Shown piece after piece: positions 11,101 to 20,146 of a stretch of 64,000 nt of DNA (positions are counted from its first letter, which is position 1; each line of letters starts with the position of its first letter). Source of the stretch: Hofstenia miamia (taxonomy: Eukaryota > Xenacoelomorpha > Acoela > Hofsteniidae); the NCBI GenBank assembly GCA_900660155.1, contig CABFPE010000339.1, forward strand, positions 242,038 through 306,037. The letters run 5' to 3'. A program made the translations under genes and the position numbers. The notes beneath the pieces were generated by a model. The model ran no database searches. It saw only the letters and a program-made list of their open reading frames with translations, and was not told the origin of the DNA.

Positions 11101-12210
11101 ATTCTTAGAGACGAAGACAAAAGCATTGGTTTGCGGTTATTGTCTGGATGTGCTCAAAAAGTAAAGCTACAATCCTCATCTTTTGTTTCTATATGTACTG
11201 CATTTCCTGCTAATAGAATTCGAGTTGTTTGTCATTTTTGCGATGAAGCTAATGACATGTTTCCTGTAAACTGTAAAAACAATAGTTGTTTACAAAAAAA
11301 GTGCATTGATAAAGAGATATTAATGCAAAGCAAAATGAAAAGAAAAGATGTTAATGATGAAACAAAGCATAAGAAAACAAAACTAAATGTAGCATCTGAC
11401 CAAGAATCACACTCAACACGCTCTGAAGACAGCAATGAGGATAAGCAAACTTCATTATTGGGGCCTCTGCCATCAAGTAGTTCCAGTAGTGATCTTCAAT
11501 CAAGACCCGATCAATTAACGCAAAACTTATTAACGGCTCTTATCGGAAGTCCTTACTTTCTGTCACCAGGTAACCAAAATGTAAATTCATTCTTATTTCA
11601 AAATCAGGCCTATACTGCTGCTTATATTCAGAGTCTTCTAAGCAACAATGAATATGTAAACCCAGTCTCAAATACGAATTTTATATCTAACTATGAAAGC
11701 AATGAATCAATCTGTCAGAGTAATTCAAGCTCTTCAATTGCCCAAAACTTCAAGCAATTAAAGGCTACAGACCTATTAAAAGTAGCAAAAAATGATTACA
11801 TTAGATTCGAGTCAAGCTACACATTACCTAGTGGTTTAGAGAAAATTTGGAATTGTGATAATCCAATTCCACGATGGATGAATGCAGAGGATTCCTGTTT
11901 GTTCTTCAACAAAACCTGGAATTTCAAAAAGAAGTCATCATCATATTGCCCTTGGATCGATGAAGGCGCATTGGACTTAGTTCAAATGAAAATAATATAT
12001 CCTCCTATAGGTGTTCCATTGATATTGTCTAGTGAATATGCTCAAGAACACACGAAACAAAAGCCTGTAAAGTACAAGGTTCCAACAAGTTTGGATCGTT
12101 TCCATCTTGGATTTGACATTAGAACGGAAAACTTGGAGGGTAAACCAAATAAAGAAAACGTGGATTTATGGAAACATAACTCAATTAAGTTATACTGCCA
12201 ATCATATTAG
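8176..12210 (+). CDS. YTHDC2/Bgcn-like DExH pseudo-helicase, single exon
   Basis: A 1344-residue open frame with no intron. The domain order matches the YTHDC2/Bgcn branch: RecA1 (about 80-300), ankyrin insertion (TPLMISAAKG near 356 and GWTALDWAV near 389), RecA2 (VIFLPGLDD near 471, VVAVIDSG 542-549), HA2 (KPLDKICLWIKLLAPEG from 612, LPVEPKLGKLVL) and an OB-like region. The ATPase motifs have decayed: GGESYQKSIAIP (103-114) replaces GETGSGKTTQIP, DDLN (204-207) replaces DEVH, the SAT motif is lost, and motif VI keeps only QR (577-578). A Cys-rich patch starts at CHFC (1019-1022), followed by a Ser/Asn-rich stretch. No YTH domain is seen at the C-terminus. Drosophila Bgcn, a translational repressor in germline differentiation, shows the same loss of helicase motifs. 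ATP-independent RNA or protein binding is inferred. The absence of introns suggests a retrogene or intron loss, but no poly(A) remnant or flanking repeat was seen. Confidence 0.85.
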   Translation: MSSILSELNYTDELVLSKYASKAIQDLKIQFPSVENDASNIKNRCFKFTNNLELQQGFTDFLATVPRNHLYNLDDNSRKFAIYNSKDLIMHNINIGKTVAFLGGESYQKSIAIPHYILDESALYRKSCLILVCRQNALLAMDAAEQMSTERKEEIGETIGYKVINQNVFSLKTNVVFCTPEIVLHTLAMKNSNFFSNVTHIILDDLNMRDMYMEISMIGLREMLFKHPDLKLILNVNINNSKLFADYFHCSNIVVLPNFKKFESSSNTKNYFLEDILSTGNVKWSGAEALMAEHEKREILGLGSLKSLDENIRRLIDKRLFEAWCTGDDKHFDIMLKILSCTKINVNYAHPFSSLTPLMISAAKGKCNTLRDLLNMGADVRICSNNGWTALDWAVKNHHKKSIEVLEKVLPCEALPEKSDVELVEEFKDFQPLQKQMLASYFAGRSEEIIDYFLISVLIENEILSNETGSIVIFLPGLDDMVHVLEKLESGKLRTKIQSDFAVFTLHEEVISDFPSKCFNISKRLLIFSTSLFEHALSLENVVAVIDSGRERVLYFNHLNGRSQLEDHWIGKDSSVQRSLLCNSESSTCYRLYTKCRFENFSASRSAQIIKKPLDKICLWIKLLAPEGMTVENYFDAAPEPPRPFAVKVSLAFLKALEALTTQNDLTDLGFLLIQLPVEPKLGKLVLLSIPFKCTDPIITIASALEVQNVLVQPVDKHHRMRLLNRRNSFSQQTFSDHGVILKAMQCWLKSKEKENNDIDTGFLNCGKCELAFNIRSQLLTALEKLGYIKYSGDHYDLKDVNVYSDNFSIIRSVLCSAFFPNILKVNWERRCIMSFVDNVISISKHSILREIIGKKMTEVSSTLVPSCWFIYSQSKKLLQKTEVSDVSCISPLSVSLFAGPTFIPCRIEKVFSPVDDSNIYLYKIISWINFKTKQCDAELLTYLRRRIQLMMANCFKSPSFYKPENDATLACVSTILRDEDKSIGLRLLSGCAQKVKLQSSSFVSICTAFPANRIRVVCHFCDEANDMFPVNCKNNSCLQKKCIDKEILMQSKMKRKDVNDETKHKKTKLNVASDQESHSTRSEDSNEDKQTSLLGPLPSSSSSSDLQSRPDQLTQNLLTALIGSPYFLSPGNQNVNSFLFQNQAYTAAYIQSLLSNNEYVNPVSNTNFISNYESNESICQSNSSSSIAQNFKQLKATDLLKVAKNDYIRFESSYTLPSGLEKIWNCDNPIPRWMNAEDSCLFFNKTWNFKKKSSSYCPWIDEGALDLVQMKIIYPPIGVPLILSSEYAQEHTKQKPVKYKVPTSLDRFHLGFDIRTENLEGKPNKENVDLWKHNSIKLYCQSY

Positions 12211-12645
12211 AATGGTTCTATGATTAACGCGTATCATGCATCAATCGAATACTTGATTAATCTATCGTTGTTTAGCTATACTCATATTGTAATTTTTCAC
12301 AATATTGAAGTTCTGTAAACAAGTTGCATATTAAGAGTTTTGCTTGTTTTGTTGTTTTCATTTTGTGAAAATTTTTATATTGTATTTTGTCAATGTGTGC
12401 TTTAAGATAATTTTTCTGTCGTAATGCTTTTATAAATGCAGTAATAGAATTCTAAATCTATATCAATATTGTTCTTTTACTTGTTTGATTGAATTTCACC
12501 ACTTTCATTTATCAGGATTTTTATGCAAGATTAAGTATTTGTTTTGCATGTTCAAACTGTTTTTTTCCGAAATCATATCTGGCTTTTTAAAGAAGAAATT
12601 ACTAGAAATGTTATATACATATATATTATATATATATATATATAT
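12211..12645. other. Downstream region of the pseudo-helicase, ending in (TA)n
   Basis: T-rich 3' flank, probably the 3' UTR and intergenic DNA. It ends in a TA run at about 12626-12645 that abuts duplication copy B. No other gene seen. Confidence 0.6.
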
Positions 12646-14931
12646 GCATTAATAGAAGTAAAAGCAGTAAAGCATAACCGATAATAAATCTAAGTGTTGT
12701 GGCAAACGAAATAACAGTACAATTGCCAACAATTTGAATGCGATTTGTGATGTACACTGTTTAATTTCTAAATGAATGTTATGGTTATTATGAAATGTCA
12801 GTGAAGCAGTACCAAAGCAATTTCAACACATATGACAACCTGAAAGTGGCTCCTTATGTAAAGCCTACTTTATTTCAATCTAGTTCCTTCAAGGTTTCGG
12901 AGGATTTCAAGTCGGAATATGATAATATGCTACCTTCTTTAGTTTTAGCAAAAGAGAATATAGAACGCAATAATCAAGTTTTCTCTATAAATATTCCTGG
13001 AGATTCGAGATCCCTGCAAAACTTTCAAAGAAACAGTTCACCTATCCATATAACAACGCGAGAAGATGTTCAAAAAAAGCTACGTGATCGCATTGAACAA
13101 AAACTTCTGCACGAAGAACACCTAAAAAAACTCAAAGAGGACCGTCTGCTTCAAAAAAGGAGATCTCAAGGTTTACTACCAAAGCCGGCTCTATCTGAGA
13201 GTATGATTGTAAGTGATGCACATAGGGCAATTGCCAGAAAACCAATAAATTCTTCCAAGCCGCATTTTAGACCAGTATTCAACTTAAATAAAAAACAATC
13301 AATAAGTGATAGCAAAAAAGTAGAGAAAAATCTAGAAGAGGATATTAGGACTTCGACTAATGACAAAAGATCAAATGAAGTCGCAGAAGAGAAGCTTTTA
13401 TTGGTGTCCTTGAAGAGTAATGACGATTTTGAAATTGAAAATATTCAAGAAATTATTAAGGATAAATTTGATGAAGTGAAGGAACGTAAGGAGAATGATT
13501 TGAAGGTTCATTCTGAGAAATCAGCAAGTTCTCTGGAAGACAGTACAGCTGTTAGCAATTCTAAAAATCCGCAGCTTGAAAAGAAAAGCAAAAAATTAAA
13601 TGCTTCTAATAAACGTCGAAAGAAGCTCATTATTGAAATGCAGAAACCTAAGGAAGATGGAGAAGCAAGCAATGGAGTGGAAAAGTCTACTCCACTGAGC
13701 AAAAAAACTAAAGTAGAAACTTCTGACAAAGAAAATTTGAGTCAAAATGAAATTACAAACAAAAATGATAGGAAATCCAATACCAAAATATCAGCAAAAA
13801 CTAATCATGTTAAAGCCGATAAAGTTAAAACCCTAAAGGACAACTCGGAAATCAATAATTCTAGTAAACCCAATCCACCAATCATTGAGAAGAATAAAAA
13901 GCATTTAAATACTGAAAGGGAATCAAATGCTAAAAAGGGTTCTGGAACAAAACCAAGCGAGAGTAATTTGAAGAAAAAGCAAGAAGATGAACAAGTAAAA
14001 GCTACAAGTAAAAATGCTAAAAAACAATCCAATGGTATTTTTGATAAAATAAAAGAAACTATTCTGGGTAAGGATGAAGAGTACTTCACAGAAAGTGATG
14101 ATGATACTGAGCATTACAAATGGTATAAGAACAATATAATTTCATCCCTTCGTCCTATCAATGTCGAAGGAGAAAAATGTCGATTCTACAAAAATAGTTA
14201 TGATTATAATCCGCAGTTCAGGTACACAAATCCGTTGCCTCCTGAGGTTTTAGAAAAATATGGCAACGCTTCTGACAAATACATTCCTCAAGTAAGTTTC
14301 TTTTAGACAAATATTAAGTTTTCAAAATTTTTTAAGCCTCTTTAATAAATAGATATTGAAAGTTGCATATATTCACTTCATAATTTATGAATGCCAAATT
14401 TCATTCTTAGGCGATTAAAATACTGAAAAATGTTATACGAAAGCATGGTAGCTATGAAAGATTTGAAGAAAAAACTGGCGGAAAAGTTCTTTCAAGGGCG
14501 GAAATAGTTAAGTCAGTAAGAGAATACTGCCGAAATGAAGGGTATAAAGATAATGAAATAGTTTTAAACATTTCTGAAGAGCTCTTGTCAACTGCTTCAA
14601 TGTCCAGAGCAGGAAACACTGGCATTCTAAACATCAGACCAGACTACATTCACGAAGGATGGATTGAAGGGCTTCTCCGCCACGAATTGGGTATGTATAT
14701 ATTCTTTAGATTGGTATAAAGAAATACTACATTTAATGAGTAACATAATTTCAAATCCCACTATCCCCAGAATTGCCAGGGTTGAAAAATTTTTTGGACT
14801 CATTAAAGGCACATTTGATGGGTCTCTACTTTATTTAAGATGTATTGAAAAAATAATATTTGTCAAAATTATAAGAATAAACAATCCCAATGCTCTGTTA
14901 TTGCTGAAAAACAATTAGGTTGAAGTAAATG

Positions 14932-14966
<35 letters not shown>
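12646..14966 (+). repeat. 2.3-kb direct duplication, copy B
   Basis: Same sequence as 35-2356 at an offset of 12611, ending in a (TA)n tract at about 14934-14965. After this tract comes the sequence leading to exon 3, which is absent after copy A. Confidence 0.95.
12795..14690 (+). CDS. MATCAP/KIAA0895-like gene, exons 1-2 (copy B)
   Basis: Exon 1 is 12795-14291 and exon 2 is 14411-14690, with the same splice sites as copy A. Exon 1 gives 499 residues, exon 2 residues 500-592 plus the first base of Gly593. His590, Glu591 and Leu592 begin the HELGTH zinc motif. This copy runs on into the catalytic exon 3 at 15303 with matching phase, so it is the better candidate for the authentic gene. Its last exon should lie beyond 15608 but is not seen before the 1000-N gap. 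Composite length with exon 3 and the exon at 4586 would be about 797 residues, longer than the vertebrate proteins because of the extended charged N-terminus. Confidence 0.88.
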
Positions 14967-14968
<2 letters not shown>

Positions 14969-15302
14969 GTACTGAACTAGGGAAAATACTATGCTTGATT
15001 ATAATTTGAAGCAACGTTTTCCATGAAGTTACTTTTATGTTAAATGTAGTATTTTTTAGACATTCTAAAAACATCATACTGAGAATCCAAATTCTGAAAG
15101 ATTTTCAAAAAAGTACACAAGAATGTAAGACTGTTGAAACATCCAATATTTAACATGAAACTTTTATGTAATATAAAATGAGTATCGAGGTTTCTGGTAA
15201 AACATGGAGAACCTGCCACGTGTATCAAATATGGAGTCAAGATATGGATATTATTGAGTCCATATATATCAATGCAATATTCGACTTCTATTATACATTT
15301 AG

Positions 15303-15608
15303 GAACACATTTCAATCGAAGTATGAATACAAGCTTACAACCATGGAATAAACAAAAGGGAAGAAGAAAATACAAACTACTTCCTCAAAATCCAACCGAA
15401 GAAGGGCTAGCAAGTCTACATACCGTGCTATTGCGACACGAACCTTACTTATTTAAAAATGCCTTGCTGTATCTCACAACTGCATTAGCAGCTAAGCTAT
15501 CATTTAAGGACTTATTCATGAAGATTGGAGAGTATATCCATGATCCCGAACGTAGATGGGAATACTGTCTGAGAGCTAAGCGTGGGCAACATGATACTAG
15601 CAAGCCAG
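15303..15608 (+). CDS. MATCAP/KIAA0895-like gene, catalytic exon 3
   Basis: The acceptor ATTTAG ends at 15302 and the donor GTAATA starts at 15609. The two entry bases complete Gly593, then Thr594-His595 finish the metal motif HELGTH. The exon goes on through QPWNKQKGRRKYKLLPQNP to TEEGLASLH (Glu625/626, the expected third zinc ligand region), then RAKRGQHDTSKPG. All of this closely matches the family core. The exon is 306 nt, a multiple of three, with the same phase at both ends, so including or skipping it keeps the frame. Skipping would remove the second His and the Glu ligand and give an inactive product. Confidence 0.88.
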
Positions 15609-16701
15609 GTAATAACAGAAAATGGTTTTTAATTATTGAAACATGTATCTTGGCAAAGCAATATATACATATATATATATATATACATATATATAATAAA
15701 CTTAGCTTGCAAATGTACATACATTTCCAGCTATATATTTAAATGAATCCCATACATTATGATATCCATAAAAATCACTGCATCAGACATCAATGTATAT
15801 TTTTGATTAATTAAATATTATTTTAATAACATTTGAAATTCAGTTGAATTTATAAGCTTTTCCTTAGGCAGGCAATAGAGCGGTCATCAATATGTATCGC
15901 TAAAACTAATTAACGTTACAGGAAATTAGATTTTTGAGGATTTTGACATTTTATCAAACTTAATTTGAATTAGCGAAAGAAAAATTTGCTTTATAAATAG
16001 ATATCAAACGATTTCATTATGCATCCTATTAATTAATGACCGACTGATTCTTTTACAATTTAATGTTCTTTTCTTCGATTTTCATTAGCCATTAAATTGA
16101 AATTATAAGAAAAATATTTACAACTTAGAGTAAAACTAGGCTATTCCGCAACAAATTTGAAACTAAGAACTAAAATGTGTGGATCACGATTAACTGTGCT
16201 GACCGAATAAATATAGTATATATTAGGGTGGTCCTTATATGGACTGAATTTTTTTAAAAAATTTTTCTAAGCTCCCACCATCCCATCTGATACTCCTACC
16301 AGAGAAATGAAAAAGTGAACAATTTTTCAAAGATTAGATTGTATTTAGGGTATGCTCAAGCAAGATAAAAATTTGTATATATGCGTAACTGAACTGAAAT
16401 CTTGTAAATATTACACATCTCATATTAATTACATCTTGGCCATGAAAATGATGTTATTTTAGTAATTAATCTATAGAATTAAAACAAAACTGTGGTTATA
16501 TATGTATATTAGCTAGATATATAATAAAAATGTAATGTATATTGTTCTGTAGTGTATAATCTTAATTGAACATGTATCAAAGTAAAGCTGAATCACAGGT
16601 AATTAGGCCTACATTTTCTAGTCATGTCTAATACTGCAACAGTATCAACACGCAGTAAAACTGAGGTTTATCTCCTTGGCTTAACAGTTGAAATTCTTCA
16701 C
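15609..16701. other. Intron 3 / intergenic AT-rich stretch before the gap
   Basis: Contains a TA-rich run at about 15660-15697. A sequence TAGGGTGGTCC starting at 16224 resembles one end of a hAT-type MITE, but the other end was not found and may lie in the gap. No coding exon recognised. Confidence 0.5.
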
Positions 16702-17701
16702 NNNNNNNNNNNNNNNNNNNNNNNNNNNNNNNNNNNNNNNNNNNNNNNNNNNNNNNNNNNNNNNNNNNNNNNNNNNNNNNNNNNNNNNNNNNNNNNNNNN
16801 NNNNNNNNNNNNNNNNNNNNNNNNNNNNNNNNNNNNNNNNNNNNNNNNNNNNNNNNNNNNNNNNNNNNNNNNNNNNNNNNNNNNNNNNNNNNNNNNNNNN
16901 NNNNNNNNNNNNNNNNNNNNNNNNNNNNNNNNNNNNNNNNNNNNNNNNNNNNNNNNNNNNNNNNNNNNNNNNNNNNNNNNNNNNNNNNNNNNNNNNNNNN
17001 NNNNNNNNNNNNNNNNNNNNNNNNNNNNNNNNNNNNNNNNNNNNNNNNNNNNNNNNNNNNNNNNNNNNNNNNNNNNNNNNNNNNNNNNNNNNNNNNNNNN
17101 NNNNNNNNNNNNNNNNNNNNNNNNNNNNNNNNNNNNNNNNNNNNNNNNNNNNNNNNNNNNNNNNNNNNNNNNNNNNNNNNNNNNNNNNNNNNNNNNNNNN
17201 NNNNNNNNNNNNNNNNNNNNNNNNNNNNNNNNNNNNNNNNNNNNNNNNNNNNNNNNNNNNNNNNNNNNNNNNNNNNNNNNNNNNNNNNNNNNNNNNNNNN
17301 NNNNNNNNNNNNNNNNNNNNNNNNNNNNNNNNNNNNNNNNNNNNNNNNNNNNNNNNNNNNNNNNNNNNNNNNNNNNNNNNNNNNNNNNNNNNNNNNNNNN
17401 NNNNNNNNNNNNNNNNNNNNNNNNNNNNNNNNNNNNNNNNNNNNNNNNNNNNNNNNNNNNNNNNNNNNNNNNNNNNNNNNNNNNNNNNNNNNNNNNNNNN
17501 NNNNNNNNNNNNNNNNNNNNNNNNNNNNNNNNNNNNNNNNNNNNNNNNNNNNNNNNNNNNNNNNNNNNNNNNNNNNNNNNNNNNNNNNNNNNNNNNNNNN
17601 NNNNNNNNNNNNNNNNNNNNNNNNNNNNNNNNNNNNNNNNNNNNNNNNNNNNNNNNNNNNNNNNNNNNNNNNNNNNNNNNNNNNNNNNNNNNNNNNNNNN
17701 N
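16702..17701. other. Assembly gap of exactly 1000 N
   Basis: A run of 1000 N, so a placeholder of fixed length. Open frames that appear to span it are not real. Confidence 1.
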
Positions 17702-17961
17702 ATATATATATACATTCTTAGCAAACCTATATTTCTTATATCTACATATTGTGAGCAATGTAAACGCAAAAAATTTTGAATAATTCTGAGTGAAAACACA
17801 TTTTGTTAGTATATAAAAATAACTTTTTGCGCCATTAGTAGAGTTATTGAACAATGTTTTTGTGACAATTATCTTTGCTATCTGCATTGCGAGTCTATGA
17901 ATTTCGTTTTATTTCATTAATATTCTTATGTTTAATTGCAATAAATCCTGGTAATTCCACC

Positions 17962-17994
<33 letters not shown>

Positions 17995-18337
17995 TCATAA
18001 AATTGAAAGTAGGTTTAAAATTTAGTGTATTCTCACAATATTGTATGAATGCACTCCGAACTTCTTGAAATCGTGTAAGATCTCTTTATCCAGTCTATCA
18101 CAAGCCTCGCGTTAAGCATATCAGGAGGCTTGTGATTATTTGTCATTATAAAAATAGATTTAACCTTTTTGTCAGCACTATTACTGCACAGATTAATAAG
18201 GTAATAATAACCATTAATAGATTGAAGTTACAAACTCGGCACAATTTTTGTAATTCGGTAAGATAATAATGAATTTAAAAAAATATCTAAAAAACACACA
18301 TTTTGAGTTTTGAAATGAACATCTGTATATATATATA
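17702..18337. other. AT-rich stretch with (TA)n and a hairpin
   Basis: Starts with a TA run right after the gap and has another at about 17963-17992. The sequence just before the latter, CCACCCTGTATATA, resembles the right end of a mariner-type MITE without a visible partner. A perfect 12-bp hairpin (ATCACAAGCCTC / GAGGCTTGTGAT) lies at 18097-18136. Confidence 0.55.
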
Positions 18338-18509
18338 CAGGGTGTCCATAAAGTCTGGACACAATAAAATTTCATAATTTCGCCACTATCTAAATAAGTG
18401 AACTTCTTTCCTGATAAAGTACATTATATGTTTAAATTAAGTCTCCATAACCACTATCTTTCTTGAAACATGATGCAAAAATATATGTCTAAACTTCACG
18501 AACACCCTG
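18338..18509. mobile_element. Tc1/mariner-type MITE, 172 bp
   Basis: Left end CAGGGTGTCCATAAAGT and right end (reverse complement) CAGGGTGTTCGTGAAGT match at 14 of 17 positions. It sits in TATATA on both sides, as expected for TA target insertion. It has no coding capacity. Confidence 0.85.
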
Positions 18510-20088
18510 TATATATATTCTAAATTTGCTTTCTCTACACTATTATAATATACATTATATTGATAAAATATTAAATATGATTTTGTTGATTTTCAAAATG
18601 CGTCTGAGCACTCTTACAGTTGATCGAATCGAAGTAACAACATTCTGTAAGACTTGAAACATTTGCTCAAAATCCAACGTAATCCCTTGAATTTGGAAGA
18701 AGCAGCGTCCTATTATCAGTTCTATTAAATATTCTGATTCCATAGTCGCATGTGATCTCATAGCAAAATTTCAATGCTCGCACTATTTATAAAAACTTGT
18801 GCAAATTGGCAAAAATTAGCACCAAGCTCTCTGTACAAATTTGTTGCATTAATAAAACATTATTACATTACATTTAAACTTTGAGACTTAATCATCAACA
18901 TCATGTACCAAACTTTATAATGAATTGAATAATAATTTTGACAAAGAAACTTGGTCGGAAGATGGCGTTGAACTGCACTAAATATTTTGCAGTAATTCAA
19001 AAGAGTATCTAAAAAACAAAAAGAGGCTAGATTAACACAAGTTCGAAATTAGCAATAATTGAATATTGGTTTTTAATGTTGTTCATGCATATTCGAAAAT
19101 CGATCGATTTTTGACACATATTTATATGTTTAGCAGCTTATAAATCATTCCAATGGCATATTCAACTTCCCACACCAGACGAATAGTTGACATTGATCAC
19201 CTATAAAATTCTTAAACACCCATCCTGACGCTTACCCCATCGTTACTATAACATTTCATCGCTTTCTATAGAATTTACACATGAATGTGCTGCAGTGCAG
19301 CTTCAAACAGGCATGCGAAAGCAGTCTATCCTCGAATTTCTCTCACTTTTTAAGACAGGAGCTCGTAGAAGTATATGTAATTTTACACTAATGGTGAGAA
19401 AGCGATTAGCATATCGAATACTTGTAGTCAATCGGATTTTAAATTTCCTCACCATTTGGAAGGCTTTGGATTCCAATGGGTTAGACTAGATTAAATGATA
19501 ATTTTTTAGAAGAAAATTTAGTTTGGCTGTAGCAACTGTTATTATCATGATCAATGTACTTTTTAATAAAAACACTTTTACTTTTGTCAGAACTACCTAG
19601 CTCTATTAATGTCATATGAGTTAGTCTAAGTTTGACGATGTAACAAATTTTAAAATAACACTTTCTAGTTTGGATTTTAACATTAGGAAAATTACAAACG
19701 TCAGGAAAGAGTACGTACCTTTCGTTCTGGTCCATACATAACATGACGAAGCAAAAAATAATAAATGAGAAATATCAATACAGAGATAACATACTCTGTA
19801 AATACAATTTTTAAAGCACAAAACCATGCCAGTGAAAATGACTAACCAGCGATATTAAGCCTTAGGGGTACATTTCCCAAATATAATATACTCTCTAGAA
19901 CAACTGCTTTGATACTTGCCAAAATGTTGGGTTTTTGGGCAAATTTTTGGATTATGGATTATTTCCATTTGGGGGTAAGATGGATGTGGGCACCACTGTT
20001 AATGGTACGGTCGGTTATGGTTAAACAACAAAGTACAGGTAAAGCAAGAGTAAAATTAAGAAAGATAATGCCAAAAAAATTATATATG

Positions 20089-20146
<58 letters not shown>

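Noticed and set aside
8176-12210. A C-terminal YTH domain, expected if this were a full YTHDC2
   Set aside because: The C-terminal roughly 150 residues do not show the YTH pattern, so I call it YTHDC2/Bgcn-like rather than YTHDC2.
15254-15742. A 162-residue stand-alone gene
   Set aside because: Only 15303-15608 is coding-like; it is exon 3 of the MATCAP-like gene with proper splice sites, and the rest is intron and (TA)n.
16624-17887. Long open frames on both strands across 16.6-17.9 kb
   Set aside because: They consist almost wholly of the 1000-N gap; the flanking residues give no gene.
18097-18136. 12-bp perfect hairpin as a terminator or small RNA
   Set aside because: No gene context; such hairpins arise readily from small repeats. 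Mentioned only in the region description.
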